Assembly (NCBI GenBank): GCA_016705575.1
Contig: JADIXX010000008.1
Location: 248,001-312,000, forward strand
Source: Candidatus Aalborgicola defluviihabitans
GTDB lineage: Bacteria > Pseudomonadota > Gammaproteobacteria > Burkholderiales > Burkholderiaceae_C
DNA: 64,000 nucleotides
Direction: 5' to 3'
Positions 1 to 8,566 of the stretch are shown here, piece by piece; positions within the stretch are counted from its first letter, which is position 1; the number at the start of each line of letters is the position of its first letter. The notes under the pieces were generated by a model, which was given only the letters and a program-made list of their open reading frames with translations, searched no databases and was not told where the DNA came from. Position numbers and translations under genes: made by a program.

Positions 1-729
1 CCAGGTTGGTCAGTGCCGCATGCACGGCCTCATCCACATATTTTTCGATCTGGGCGTCGTCAAAATACGCCAGACCAAAGCGCCCGCCGCCGCCGGCAGA
101 GCCCACCTCGCGGCGACCCTTTTGCTCAGCAATCACGGTGACCGACAGGCGCACCAGCGGGCGCACATCGGCTGCCAGGGTGCCGTCGGCGCGCGCCACC
201 AGCACCACGTCGTATTCACTGGCCAGTCCAGCCATGACCTGCGCCACGCGCGGGTCCTTGGCTCGGGCCAGTTTTCCACCCGGCCGAGCAACTCCACCTT
301 GGCCGTGCTGTCCAGCGTGGTGATGGGGTCCAGCTCGGGGTACAGGGTACGCGATTTTGCTATCTTTTTGGAAGCTACCTTGGTCCGTTTGGCGAGGGCT
401 GCACTCGAAATAGTTCGCACGGTACGGGCCGCGTCGAGCAAGCTGGCCTCGGAAATATCATCCGAGTAGGCAAAGGCGGTTTTTTCACCGCTGACGGCGC
501 GCACGCCCACGCCTTGGTCAATAGAAAATGACCCGGTTTTGACAATCCCTTCTTCCAGGCTCCAGCCCTCGGAACGGGTGTACTGGAAATACAGGTCAGC
601 CTCGTCCACCTGGTGCGCCTTGATTTCATTCAGGGCGCGAGCCAGATGGCCCTCATCCAGACCAAAAGGGGTTAGCAGGAGGCGCTGGGCAATGGCCAGG
701 CGATCAATCGTGGGTTCGCGTGCAATCAT
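1..729 (-). pseudogene. tldD: TldD metalloprotease, 5' part, with a single-base frameshift; cut by window edge
   Basis: TldD pairs with TldE/PmbA as a zinc metalloprotease that degrades unfolded peptides and processes some modified peptides. The N-terminal part is a good family match, including ADLYFQYTRSEGWSLEEG and the GVGVRAVSGEKTAFAYSDD stretch. After KVELLGRVE the frame is lost at the A4 run (T4 on the plus strand, 272-275). Adding one base restores KLARAKDPRVAQVM and an open TldD-like frame to base 1, including GRREVGSAGGGGRFGLAYF. The 3' half lies outside the window. The start ATG at 727-729 is 16 bp after the rodA stop, so the two are probably co-transcribed. This is either a real recent mutation or a homopolymer error in the sequence. 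A dispersed-repeat copy lies upstream of the frameshift. Confidence 0.85.
359..412 (+). repeat. In-frame dispersed repeat, copy in tldD
   Basis: Divergent member of the coding-region repeat family. It has a left arm GCTAT-CTTTTTG-GAAGC and the core GCGAGGGCT, and ends in GAAAT. tldD reads the opposite strand, in the same frame as the dapF and response-regulator copies. It contributes roughly residues SSAALAKRTKVASKKIAK between two conserved TldD blocks. It is the weakest of the eight matches. Confidence 0.55.
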
Positions 730-745
730 GGGGCGATTCTAGGCG

Positions 746-1900
746 TCAGGACTGAACCAGGCGTCGGGAGTTGGCAATGGCCATAAAAATGCCCACCGCC
801 AACCCCAGGGTCACCATGGCAGTGCCGCCGTAGCTGATGAACGGCAGCGGCACACCCACCACCGGCAGAATGCCGCTGACCATGCCCATGTTGACAAAGG
901 CATAGGTGAAAAAAATCATGGTCACGCTGCCCGCCAAGAGGCGCGAGAACAGTGTGGGCGCTTCCAGCGCAATGGCCAGCCCGCGCAGGATCAGGAAGAT
1001 AAAGGCGGCGATCAGAAACAAATTGCCCAACAGGCCGAATTCCTCGGAATAGGCGGCGAAGATGAAGTCGGTGGTGCGCTCGGGGATGAACTCCAGATGG
1101 GTTTGCGTACCCTTCATGAAGCCCACGCCGGTTAGACCGCCCGAGCCGATGGCGATCATGCCCTGGATAATGTGAAAGCCCTTGCCCAGCGGGTCACGCG
1201 AGGGGTCCAACAGGGTGCAGATGCGTTGCTGCTGGTAGTCGTGCAGGATGGGCCAGCGAACACCGTCGGCACACAGGGCCGGTTCAAAGGCCACGATCAG
1301 CACCACACCCACCACGCCCAGCACCAGCGGCGGAATGACCAGTTTCCAGCTCATGCCGGCATAGAAGATGACCGACGTGCCGGCCGCCAAAATCAAGAGA
1401 GCGGTACCCAAATCCGGCTGCCGCATGATCAGGGCCACCGGTAACCCCAACAACACGGCGGCCACGCCAAAGTCCAGCGGGCGCAACTGGCCCTCCCGCT
1501 TTTGGAACCACCAGGCCAGCATCAGCGGCATGGCGATCTTGAGGATTTCGCTGGGCTGGATGATGACGCCGACGTTGATCCAGCGCCGCGCTCCCTTTTT
1601 GGTAATGCCAAACACCGCCACCGCTATCAGCAAGGCAAAACCGACCATATAGAGGGGCACGGCCAGAGCCATCAGGCGTTGGGGCGGCACCTGGGCCACC
1701 ACGAACATGATGGTGGCGGCAATCAGCATGTTGCGGGCATGGTCCTCAAAGCGGGTGCCGTGGTCATACCCTGAGGAATACATGATCAGAAGACCAGCGC
1801 AGGCCAGCAGAAAGACGGCAAAGGCCAACGGGCCGTCAAAGCCGTGAAACCAGGGCGCAATGCGCCGCCAAAGAGGGGGTTTGTCAAAAACAGTTGCCAT
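746..1900 (-). CDS. rodA: RodA, SEDS-family peptidoglycan glycosyltransferase (rod shape)
   Basis: RodA polymerises lipid II into glycan strands during sidewall elongation, working with PBP2 in the inner membrane. The 384-residue polytopic protein has the length and layout of the family. It shows the RRWINVG block near residue 105, QPSEILK near 115, and PERTTDFIFAAYSEEFG at 273-289 with the SEDS catalytic aspartate at about 278. The C-terminus carries the LPFISYGGTA block. ATG at 1898-1900 is the only sensible start; the ribosome site is weak. It lies 51 bp after the histidine kinase and 16 bp before tldD. The usual upstream partners mreBCD and mrdA are not upstream here; a two-component pair is. 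ftsW in the dcw cluster is the division paralogue. Confidence 0.95.
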   Translation of the reverse strand: MATVFDKPPLWRRIAPWFHGFDGPLAFAVFLLACAGLLIMYSSGYDHGTRFEDHARNMLIAATIMFVVAQVPPQRLMALAVPLYMVGFALLIAVAVFGITKKGARRWINVGVIIQPSEILKIAMPLMLAWWFQKREGQLRPLDFGVAAVLLGLPVALIMRQPDLGTALLILAAGTSVIFYAGMSWKLVIPPLVLGVVGVVLIVAFEPALCADGVRWPILHDYQQQRICTLLDPSRDPLGKGFHIIQGMIAIGSGGLTGVGFMKGTQTHLEFIPERTTDFIFAAYSEEFGLLGNLFLIAAFIFLILRGLAIALEAPTLFSRLLAGSVTMIFFTYAFVNMGMVSGILPVVGVPLPFISYGGTAMVTLGLAVGIFMAIANSRRLVQS

Positions 1901-1951
1901 AGCGAGGCGCCATTATCCCTGCCCGGAGCGCGCCAAGGCAGCCCGGGGACA

Positions 1952-3862
1952 CTAAACCGTCAACTGAATTTCCACGACGGTCGTACCCGGCTCGCTGGTA
2001 ATGGCCAGTTCGGCGCCCATGGCAGTCGCGCGCTGGCGCAAGCTGGCCAGCCCCTTGTGCGTGCAGGACTCAGCGTCAAAGCCACGGCCATCGTCAATCA
2101 CCCGCACAAAGATACGGTTCCCGGGCTGCGAATGGGCCTCGATCCGCAACACTTGGGCGTGGGCGTGCTGCAGGACGTTGGACAGCGACTCAAACAGCAT
2201 GAACTGCAGCTCGGTCATGGCGGCAGAGTCCAGCTGGGGGCACAGGGGCAGCAGGTCCACATCCCACTGCAGTTCAATGCCCATCGCGGTGAAGCGCGGG
2301 CCCAGGCGGTAGCGCAGGTTCGCCAACAGCGCCGTCACGTCGCCCGGCACCAGGTGAATGGCATCGATAGACAGCTTGAGCTGGTCCATGGCGTCGCGCA
2401 GGGTCAGCAGCACCTCGCTCTTGTCGACAGTGCCCGTACTCTGGTCCACCGCTTGCAGCTGACGCATGGCCGAGCTGATGTGCGAACCAACCCCATCGTG
2501 CATGTTGCGCAAAATGCGGCTGCGTTCAGCCGTGCGTTCCTGCTGGCGGGCCAGCGTTTCCAGGCGGTCATAGCTATCACGCAGCGCACGCTCCTTGTCT
2601 GCCACCCGCGAGGCCAGATTGGCCAGCAAATCCCGCAACTGCTGGCTGGTGGCGCGAAAGCGCAGCAAAGCCACATAGCCCAAGGCCAGCCCAAACAAGA
2701 CTGATGAATAGCGAACCCATGCGTAGGAACCATAAACCGGATCGATGCGAAACACATAAATGTCGCGCAGTGCCACCAGGATATTGATGAGCCCCACGAC
2801 CGCTACAACGCGATACTCGACGCGGGACTGGCGCGCGGAACACCACAGAAATACAAGCACAAAGACCAGCAGGCTCAGACCAAATGCGCCATACCACAGC
2901 GACAGGGCCAGTGTTTGCCCCTGTGCCAGCGTCAGCCAGACAAAACCAGGGCACAGCACCATCAGGATCAGCAGCCAGCGCCGAAAGCGCACAGCCCAGC
3001 TTTGCGCGCGCCAGTCCGCCAGTTCCATACAGGCCAACGCCATGCTGCTGCCCCATATACCCATTGAGACAGACTGCAAAATGCCCCACCACGGCCAGCG
3101 CAAGGGCGGATCATCGAACAAGCCGTCGCCAACGTAAGCCGCCCAGAAAAGCTGGGCCACAGCCGCAAGCAGGTACAGGGGGTCGCGCCTCAAACGCCCG
3201 ACCATGTGCAGCCCGGCAAGTCCACTCCACAGGGCCAAGGCCGTCAAGCCCACCATCAGGCTGAAGGCGACCAAGCCCGCCACGGCGGTGACCCGCCAGC
3301 GGTAGTTCTGCGTGTACAGCGGGAACACCTCATCCTGCGGACCAATCAGGATCGGTGCCAGCCCGCCTCGGCGCCCCATATCAGCCCGAATGTCCACGCG
3401 AAGCCGGTTAAAAGCCTGGAAATGCCCTGCAGCCACCGAGACGTAGTGCGGCACCCGGGCGGAGTCGCTACCGTTGTACGCCTGCAAGTCGTTTGGCTGG
3501 CTCGCCATGGAGCCTACTCGCTGCAGCAGTGTGCCGTTGAGCCAAATTTCATAGGCGTTTCCTACGCTCGGCAAGTAAATACCCCAGACGCCATCGGGCA
3601 CCTGGGGCAGTGCAAATTCCAAGTCGAAGGTGGCGACGCCGCGCTGCCCTGGATTGGAACTGTCCCAACTATAGGGCAGGGTCACGTCGCTGCGAATGGT
3701 CTCGCCATGGACCATTACCGTGGTCTTGGCACGGTGCAGCGTCAAGGTGGTGGTTGTAGCGGTGGTGGCCCAAGCGGAGCCCCACCACCCCAGCCAACCC
3801 AACAGCAGGGCCAAATACCAGGCCGTGCGAACCGGCCTACAGCGCCGGTGCCAGCCGTTCAT
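1952..3862 (-). CDS. Membrane sensor histidine kinase (NarL/DesK type)
   Basis: This 636-residue protein has an N-terminal hydrophobic signal segment (about 14-32), an extracytoplasmic beta-rich domain (about 35-185), then six or seven membrane segments (about 190-400). A coiled-coil linker (405-445) precedes the HisKA_3 phosphoacceptor block, ILRNMHDGVGSHISSAMRQLQ-like, with His at about 455. The C-terminal ATPase shows the N box (ESLSNVLQHAHA), G1 (DDGRGF) and G2 (GLASLRQRA). The architecture resembles 7TM-DISM sensors; the ligand is unknown. Its ATG overlaps the stop of the upstream response regulator by 4 bp (ATGA), so the two form a co-translated two-component system. Its position immediately before rodA leaves open read-through into rodA-tldD. 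Confidence 0.9.
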   Translation of the reverse strand: MNGWHRRCRPVRTAWYLALLLGWLGWWGSAWATTATTTTLTLHRAKTTVMVHGETIRSDVTLPYSWDSSNPGQRGVATFDLEFALPQVPDGVWGIYLPSVGNAYEIWLNGTLLQRVGSMASQPNDLQAYNGSDSARVPHYVSVAAGHFQAFNRLRVDIRADMGRRGGLAPILIGPQDEVFPLYTQNYRWRVTAVAGLVAFSLMVGLTALALWSGLAGLHMVGRLRRDPLYLLAAVAQLFWAAYVGDGLFDDPPLRWPWWGILQSVSMGIWGSSMALACMELADWRAQSWAVRFRRWLLILMVLCPGFVWLTLAQGQTLALSLWYGAFGLSLLVFVLVFLWCSARQSRVEYRVVAVVGLINILVALRDIYVFRIDPVYGSYAWVRYSSVLFGLALGYVALLRFRATSQQLRDLLANLASRVADKERALRDSYDRLETLARQQERTAERSRILRNMHDGVGSHISSAMRQLQAVDQSTGTVDKSEVLLTLRDAMDQLKLSIDAIHLVPGDVTALLANLRYRLGPRFTAMGIELQWDVDLLPLCPQLDSAAMTELQFMLFESLSNVLQHAHAQVLRIEAHSQPGNRIFVRVIDDGRGFDAESCTHKGLASLRQRATAMGAELAITSEPGTTVVEIQLTV

Positions 3863-4581
3863 TTGGCTGAGGGTGCCATGCTGGGCTGCGGTAGTAACCC
3901 CATGCGGGTGGCTTCCATCACCGCTTCCATCTTGGAGTGCACCTCCAGCTTGCCATACAGGCTCTTGATATGGGATTGGATGGTGTGCACGCTCAAACTC
4001 TTGAGTTCGGCGATTTCGGAGTAGGAGAATCCGCGCGCGATCAACTCCAGCACCTCTTGCTCGCGCCGGGACAGCAGGGTTTTTTCCCCCTCATTTGCTT
4101 CAACTTTGATAGCTTCTTGTGTAATAGGTACGAGGGCTAGAGCCTCATTTGACTGCATAGACCGGTATTTGGACAGCACCCGGCGTGCAATCATGGGTGA
4201 AATGGGCGAGGCACCGGCCTTCATCTCCAGAATGGTGTTGGCAATGTCATCGGGCGCGGCATCCTTGTGGATATAGCCCAAGGCGCCGGCCTCGATGCTG
4301 GCCAGCACATTGTCCTCGTCGCCAAACATGGAAATCACCAACGACTCGCACGTTGGGTGGCGTTGGCGGGCGTAACGAATGACCTCCAGGCCGCTGCCAT
4401 CGGGCAGGCCCAGGTCGGTCAGCAACACGTCCACACCCTGTTCCGCACGATCCAGGTAGGCCTTGGCATCGGCCACACAGGCAACACTGGTCTCCAACTG
4501 CAACTGGGGCGAGCGCAACACGCTGGCAGCGAAAAACTCGCGCATCTGGGGGTCGTCTTCAACAATCAGTACTCGCCACAC
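3859..4581 (-). CDS. LuxR/NarL-family response regulator
   Basis: Receiver domain (about 1-120) with acidic pair VEDD, phosphoacceptor Asp56 in LLTDLGLPDG, conserved Ser in VISMFGDED and Lys in GYIHKDAAPDD. A LuxR helix-turn-helix follows (about 175-235: LLSRREQEVLELIARGFS, LSVHTIQSHIKSLYGKL). I chose GTG at 4579-4581 because an AAGGAG-like site lies about 8 bases upstream and the receiver begins at once (VWRVLIVEDD); the frame stays open to a TTG at 4680, which would add 33 residues unlike the family. The linker is lengthened by a dispersed-repeat copy encoding SNEALALVPITQEAIKV. It is the first gene of the pair with the histidine kinase. Confidence 0.9.
   Translation of the reverse strand: MWRVLIVEDDPQMREFFAASVLRSPQLQLETSVACVADAKAYLDRAEQGVDVLLTDLGLPDGSGLEVIRYARQRHPTCESLVISMFGDEDNVLASIEAGALGYIHKDAAPDDIANTILEMKAGASPISPMIARRVLSKYRSMQSNEALALVPITQEAIKVEANEGEKTLLSRREQEVLELIARGFSYSEIAELKSLSVHTIQSHIKSLYGKLEVHSKMEAVMEATRMGLLPQPSMAPSAK
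4097..4150 (+). repeat. In-frame dispersed repeat, copy in response regulator linker
   Basis: Left arm GCTTC-AACTTTG-ATAGC, then TTCTTGTGTAATAGGT, core ACGAGGGCTAGAG and a CATTT end. The gene reads the other strand, in the dapF-like frame (AAT GAG GCT CTA GCC CTC GTA). It falls exactly in the linker between the receiver and DNA-binding domains. Confidence 0.8.
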
Positions 4582-4730
4582 CCTGGGTACTCCTTGGTGG
4601 CCCCAGCGCCGCACCGGCACTTGTTGAACCCACCCCCCGAGCATATCGGCATCTGAGCCGTTGTAACCACCCATCAACAACTGACGCAGGCACTCAGTCA
4701 GCCTGGCGCGCCGTGGGACAATGCCAGCCT

Positions 4731-6812
4731 ATGTTTGTATTGTTTGATGAAGCCGGAAAATTCATGGCCGGTCGTATTCTGTCCGAGGCCGACACCTCCG
4801 CACAGGTGGAGCTCGATAGCGGCAAGCGGGTCAAGGTCAAAGCCGCCAACCTGCTGCTGAAATTTGAAAAACCGGCACCCGCCGAATTCATGGCCACCGC
4901 GCAAGCGGCCAGCCAGGGCATTGAGCTGGAAATGGCCTGGGAATTTGCGCCCGACGAGGAGTTTGGCTTTGCCGACCTGGCACGCGACTATTTCTCTGCC
5001 CAGGCACCGCTGTCTGAACAGGCGGCCATGTTGTTTCGGCTGTTCGAGTCGCCCCATTACTTTCGCCGTGCCGGCAAAGGGCGCTTTCGCAAGGCAACCG
5101 CCGATGTGATCGCCCAAGCACTGGCCGCCATTGAGAAGAAAAAGGCCATCGTGGAGCAGATCACGCAGTGGGCCAACGAACTGGCAGGCGGCCAGTGCCC
5201 CGAGCCTATCCGCGAACAGCTCTACAAGATTTTGTTCAAACCCGACAAGAACGCGCCCGAGTACAAGGCCGTGGTCGAGGCCGCCCGTGCCACCCAGACC
5301 GCGCCACTGGCGCTGCTGCAAAAGTCGGGCGCCATTGCATCGCCCTACCAGTTCCACTGGAAGCGCTTTTTGCTGGAGAGTTTTCCCAAGGGTACCGGCT
5401 TCCCCCCCCTGGATGCCCCTGCCATTGACGCAAGCGCCCTGCCCCTGGCCAGCGTGCAGGCGTTTTCGATTGACGACTCGCACACCACCGAAATTGATGA
5501 CGCCCTGTCTGTGCAAGGCCTGGGTAGCGGCACGATTACCGTGGGCATCCACATTGCCGCGCCGGGCCTGGCCATTCAGCCGGGCGACGCGGTAGACCAG
5601 ATCGGGCGCAACCGCCTGTCTACCGTCTACATGCCGGGCTACAAGGTCACCATGCTGCCCGACGCGCTCGTGCAAACCTACACTCTGCAGGCCGGACGCG
5701 ACTGCCCGGCGCTGTCGCTCTACCTCACGCTGGATGAGGCCACGCTGGACATCCGCAGCCACGAATCGCGCATCGAGCGCGTGCCCATTGCCCACAACCT
5801 GCGCCACGACCAGTTGGATGCCGTGGTGACTGAGGAGTGGCTTGAGGATAGAACATGTATTAGTCAAATAGCATCCCAGCCCTCGTCGGAGCTACGCGAG
5901 CAGCTATCATTTTTATACCGCTTGGCCAAAGACCTGAAGGCCAAGCGCGAGGTGGTACGCGGCAAGCCCGAAACCTTTAACCGCCCCGATTACAGCTTCC
6001 GGTTGGTCAACAATGACGAATTCCGCGCCGGCGCCGAACCACAAGGCAACGAGACCGTGCAAATCAGCACCCGCCAGCGTGGTGCGCCGCTGGACCTGTT
6101 GGTGGCCGAGGCCATGATTCTGGCCAACAGCACCTGGGGCAACTGGATGGCCGAGCTGGGCGTGCCCGGCATCTACCGCAGCCAGGCTTCTTTGGCACCG
6201 GGCATCAAGGTGCGCATGGGCACAAGGGCCTTGCCGCACGCCGGCATTGGCGTCAAAAGCTACGCCTGGAGTAGTTCACCCCTGCGCCGCTATGTTGACC
6301 TGGTTAACCAGTGGCAAATCATTGCCTGCGTGAAGCATGGCAAGGCGGCGGCACTGGCCGCACCCTTCAAGCCCAAGGACGCCAGCCTGTTTGCGATTAT
6401 CTCCAGCTTTGAAGAGGCCTACAGCGCTTACAACGGCTACCAGAGTGGCATGGAGCGCTTCTGGACCCTGCAGTACCTGCGCCAAAACGGCATCACCGAA
6501 CTGGAGGCCACCGCCTTCAAAGACAACCTGGTACGTGCCGACACCCTGCCCTTGGTGTTGCCCATCATGGGCGCCCAGAACCTGCCACGGGGTGCCCGGG
6601 TGCGGGTCAGGCTCGGCGAAATGGACCTGATCACCCTGGACATCAACGGCACCGTGCTGGAACGCCTGGATGCGCCCGCTGATGAGCCTGCCGATGCAGA
6701 TGCCAACGCGGATGCTGACGAGCAGGATGACGACGAAGTAGCCGGCCCGATTGCTATTGCCGTTGACGTCAGCGAACCCGCCGACGCTTCCAGCGATAAT
6801 CCTGCTCCGTGA
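4731..6812 (+). CDS. RNB-domain 3'-5' exoribonuclease (RNase II/R family)
   Basis: Hydrolytic 3'-5' exoribonuclease of the RNB superfamily. The catalytic domain occupies roughly residues 240-570, with the metal-ligand block SIDDSHTTEIDDALS, then GIHIAAPG, YMPGYKVTMLPDALV and the C-terminal SSSPLRRYVDLVNQWQ RNB motif. I chose ATG at 4731; an in-frame GTG at 4713 would add six residues with no gain. The 693-residue protein ends in an Asp/Ala-rich acidic tail (about 640-693). A dispersed-repeat copy is embedded at about residues 379-395, giving SQIASQPSSELREQLSFLY. Its stop overlaps the next gene's GTG start. It diverges from the two-component genes. I cannot assign RNase II versus RNase R by eye. 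Confidence 0.88.
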   Translation: MFVLFDEAGKFMAGRILSEADTSAQVELDSGKRVKVKAANLLLKFEKPAPAEFMATAQAASQGIELEMAWEFAPDEEFGFADLARDYFSAQAPLSEQAAMLFRLFESPHYFRRAGKGRFRKATADVIAQALAAIEKKKAIVEQITQWANELAGGQCPEPIREQLYKILFKPDKNAPEYKAVVEAARATQTAPLALLQKSGAIASPYQFHWKRFLLESFPKGTGFPPLDAPAIDASALPLASVQAFSIDDSHTTEIDDALSVQGLGSGTITVGIHIAAPGLAIQPGDAVDQIGRNRLSTVYMPGYKVTMLPDALVQTYTLQAGRDCPALSLYLTLDEATLDIRSHESRIERVPIAHNLRHDQLDAVVTEEWLEDRTCISQIASQPSSELREQLSFLYRLAKDLKAKREVVRGKPETFNRPDYSFRLVNNDEFRAGAEPQGNETVQISTRQRGAPLDLLVAEAMILANSTWGNWMAELGVPGIYRSQASLAPGIKVRMGTRALPHAGIGVKSYAWSSSPLRRYVDLVNQWQIIACVKHGKAAALAAPFKPKDASLFAIISSFEEAYSAYNGYQSGMERFWTLQYLRQNGITELEATAFKDNLVRADTLPLVLPIMGAQNLPRGARVRVRLGEMDLITLDINGTVLERLDAPADEPADADANADADEQDDDEVAGPIAIAVDVSEPADASSDNPAP
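5865..5915 (-). repeat. In-frame dispersed repeat, copy in RNB nuclease
   Basis: On the plus strand it reads the reverse form: CAAATAGCATCCCAGCCCTC, then GTCGGAGCTACGCGAGCAGC and TATCATTTTTATA. The nuclease reads it in a frame used by no other copy here (CAG CCC TCG TCG). The left-arm stem is degenerate. The encoded peptide lies between conserved RNB blocks. Confidence 0.7.
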
Positions 6813-7669
6813 ACCTGCGGTCTTTCAGCACCATTCAGATTGCCCTGTTTGCATCCGCTGCGGTGCATGCGGTGCTGCTCACGGTGCGTTTTGTTGACCC
6901 CGAGGCTTTCAACCGGGTGTTTGAAGACACGCCCCTGGAAGTAATTCTGGTCAACGCCCGCACTGACGAGAAGCCCGTCAAGGCCCAGGCCATTGCCCAG
7001 CATTCCCTGGCGGGCGGCGGCGATGCCGAAAAAGGCCGTGCCACCAGCCCGTTGCCACCCTCGGCCCTGACCGACTTTGGCGATGCCACCGAAGAAGAAG
7101 CCGCGCGCAAACTGCAAACCCTGCAAGAGCAGCAGACCCTGCTGCTAACCCAGGTCAAGAACCAGCTTGCCGCCCTGCCCCCACCCGACCCCAACCGCGT
7201 TGCCAGCAAGGCTGAGCAGCAAGAGCGCGAGGAAAAGCGGCGCCAATTGATCAAAATCCTGGCCGAGATTGAACGCCGCATCAACCAGGAAAACGCCAGA
7301 CCCAAGAAGCGCTACATCAGCCCCGCTGCGCGTGAAGCGGTGTATGCCGTGTATTACGATGCGCTGCGACACGCCATTGAAGACAAGGGCACCGAAAACT
7401 TCCCGCAGGCCGGCGGCAAAAAGCTCTACGGCGAGCTGACGATGATCGTGACCGTCAACCACAACGGCCGGGTACTGGACACCGAGGTGGTGGAAAGCTC
7501 GGGCAACCGCACCCTTGACCGCCACGCGGCAGCCATTGCCAAATCGGCCGGCCCGTTTGGTAACTTCAGCCCCGCCATGCGCCGCCAGGCCGACCAGATT
7601 TTGGTAGTATCCCGCTTCAAGTTCACCCGCGACGAGACCCTGGAAGCGGCCGTCTCCTCGCACCCATGA
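6809..7669 (+). CDS. TonB-like energy transducer family protein
   Basis: Single N-terminal membrane anchor (about 8-26), then a long charged, coiled-coil-prone periplasmic stretch (about 95-165, Gln/Glu/Arg rich) and a C-terminal TonB-like fold (about 195-275) with GELTMIVTVNHNGRVLDTEVVESSGN and LDRHAAAIAKSAGPFG. The proline-rich spacer of classical TonB is short, so a role in envelope scaffolding is as likely as iron transport; no exbB/exbD lie nearby. It starts with GTG at 6809-6811, overlapping the nuclease stop, and its stop overlaps the mtgA start by 4 bp, so translation of the three genes is likely coupled. Confidence 0.8.
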   Translation: MNLRSFSTIQIALFASAAVHAVLLTVRFVDPEAFNRVFEDTPLEVILVNARTDEKPVKAQAIAQHSLAGGGDAEKGRATSPLPPSALTDFGDATEEEAARKLQTLQEQQTLLLTQVKNQLAALPPPDPNRVASKAEQQEREEKRRQLIKILAEIERRINQENARPKKRYISPAAREAVYAVYYDALRHAIEDKGTENFPQAGGKKLYGELTMIVTVNHNGRVLDTEVVESSGNRTLDRHAAAIAKSAGPFGNFSPAMRRQADQILVVSRFKFTRDETLEAAVSSHP

Positions 7670-8421
7670 AGCCGCTGTTGCGCTGGCTGGCATTGGTGGC
7701 GGTGGCGCTGGTGGCGCTGCAGCTGTTCTTTGTGGCCCGCATCGCCACCATGGCGGTGGTGGCACCGCAATCCAGCAGCTTTCAGCGCTCCGAAGCCTGG
7801 CGTCTGGCCACCGAGAAGGATGGCTTGCACTGGCGCCAGCAATGGGTCCCGTATAGCCAGATATCAGACAACCTCAAACGCGCCGTGATTGCGTCTGAAG
7901 ACGACGGCTTTAGCAACCACGACGGTGTTGACTGGGACGCACTGGAAAAAGCCTGGGAAAAGAACGCAAAGGCTGAAGAACGCGCCGCAAAACAAAAACC
8001 CGTCCCCAAAGCAGCCGCCGGCAAACCCGCAGCCAAACCGCCCAAGCCCCCCAAGGTTGTGGGCGGCTCCACTATTACGCAGCAACTGGCCAAAAACCTG
8101 TTTTTGTCTGGTGAGCGCACGTTACTGCGCAAGGGCCAGGAATTTGTGCTGACCATGGTGCTGGAGCAACTGCTGTCCAAGCAGCGCATTCTGGAGCTGT
8201 ACCTCAACAGTGTGGAATGGGGCGAAGGCGTGTTTGGCGCTGAAGCGGCCGCGCAGCACTATTTTCGCAAGCCAGCCTCGCAACTTAGCACCCTGGAGTC
8301 CGCCCGCCTGGCCGTGATGCTGCCGCGTCCTCGCTACTACGAAAAAATGCCTAATTCTGGCTACCTGGCCAGTCGCGCAGAGGTGATTGCCGGGCGCATG
8401 GGGAGTGCGCAGCTTCCGTGA
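7666..8421 (+). CDS. mtgA: Monofunctional biosynthetic peptidoglycan transglycosylase
   Basis: GT51 enzyme that polymerises lipid II without a transpeptidase domain. It has an N-terminal membrane anchor (about 8-30) and family blocks AVIASEDDGFSNHDGVDWDAL (catalytic Glu near 83), GGSTITQQLAKNLFLSGERTLLRKGQE and ILELYLNSVEWGEGVFGAEAAA. Between the first two blocks there is a Lys/Ala/Pro-rich stretch (about residues 103-130) that I do not expect in MtgA. The start overlaps the upstream stop (ATGA). From memory, aroE often sits between the TonB-like gene and mtgA in relatives; it is absent here. Confidence 0.93.
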   Translation: MKPLLRWLALVAVALVALQLFFVARIATMAVVAPQSSSFQRSEAWRLATEKDGLHWRQQWVPYSQISDNLKRAVIASEDDGFSNHDGVDWDALEKAWEKNAKAEERAAKQKPVPKAAAGKPAAKPPKPPKVVGGSTITQQLAKNLFLSGERTLLRKGQEFVLTMVLEQLLSKQRILELYLNSVEWGEGVFGAEAAAQHYFRKPASQLSTLESARLAVMLPRPRYYEKMPNSGYLASRAEVIAGRMGSAQLP

Positions 8422-8566
8422 CGGCGGTGTAGCTTCGACCCGCAGCAGGCTCAGGGCGCATGCCGCCGCTCGTGTCCCCCGGCCTTCGGCCTCCTCCTTT
8501 ACCTCGCTTTGGCATACGCCCTAAGCCTTCTGCTACCGGCAACTTTTGCTCTGTATCATCACCGCC
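8422..8566. repeat. GC-rich intergenic repeat with hairpin
   Basis: This 145-bp gap between mtgA and the acyltransferase gene holds a Comamonadaceae-style GC-rich repeat. The core is a CTCGTGTCCCCCGGCC-type run containing the perfect hairpin GGCC-TTC-GGCC (8481-8491), followed by pyrimidine-rich TCCTCCTTTACC. The family assignment is from memory of similar sequences. The hairpin could also attenuate mtgA transcription. No CDS seen. Confidence 0.5.

Noticed and set aside
4582..4680. Longer start (TTG at 4680) for the response regulator
   Set aside because: The extra 33 residues are unlike receiver domains, and the internal GTG has a good ribosome site.
8481..8491. GGCC-TTC-GGCC as a rho-independent terminator of mtgA
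   Set aside because: The stem is only 4 bp and not followed by a U-run; better explained as part of a GC-rich repeat.
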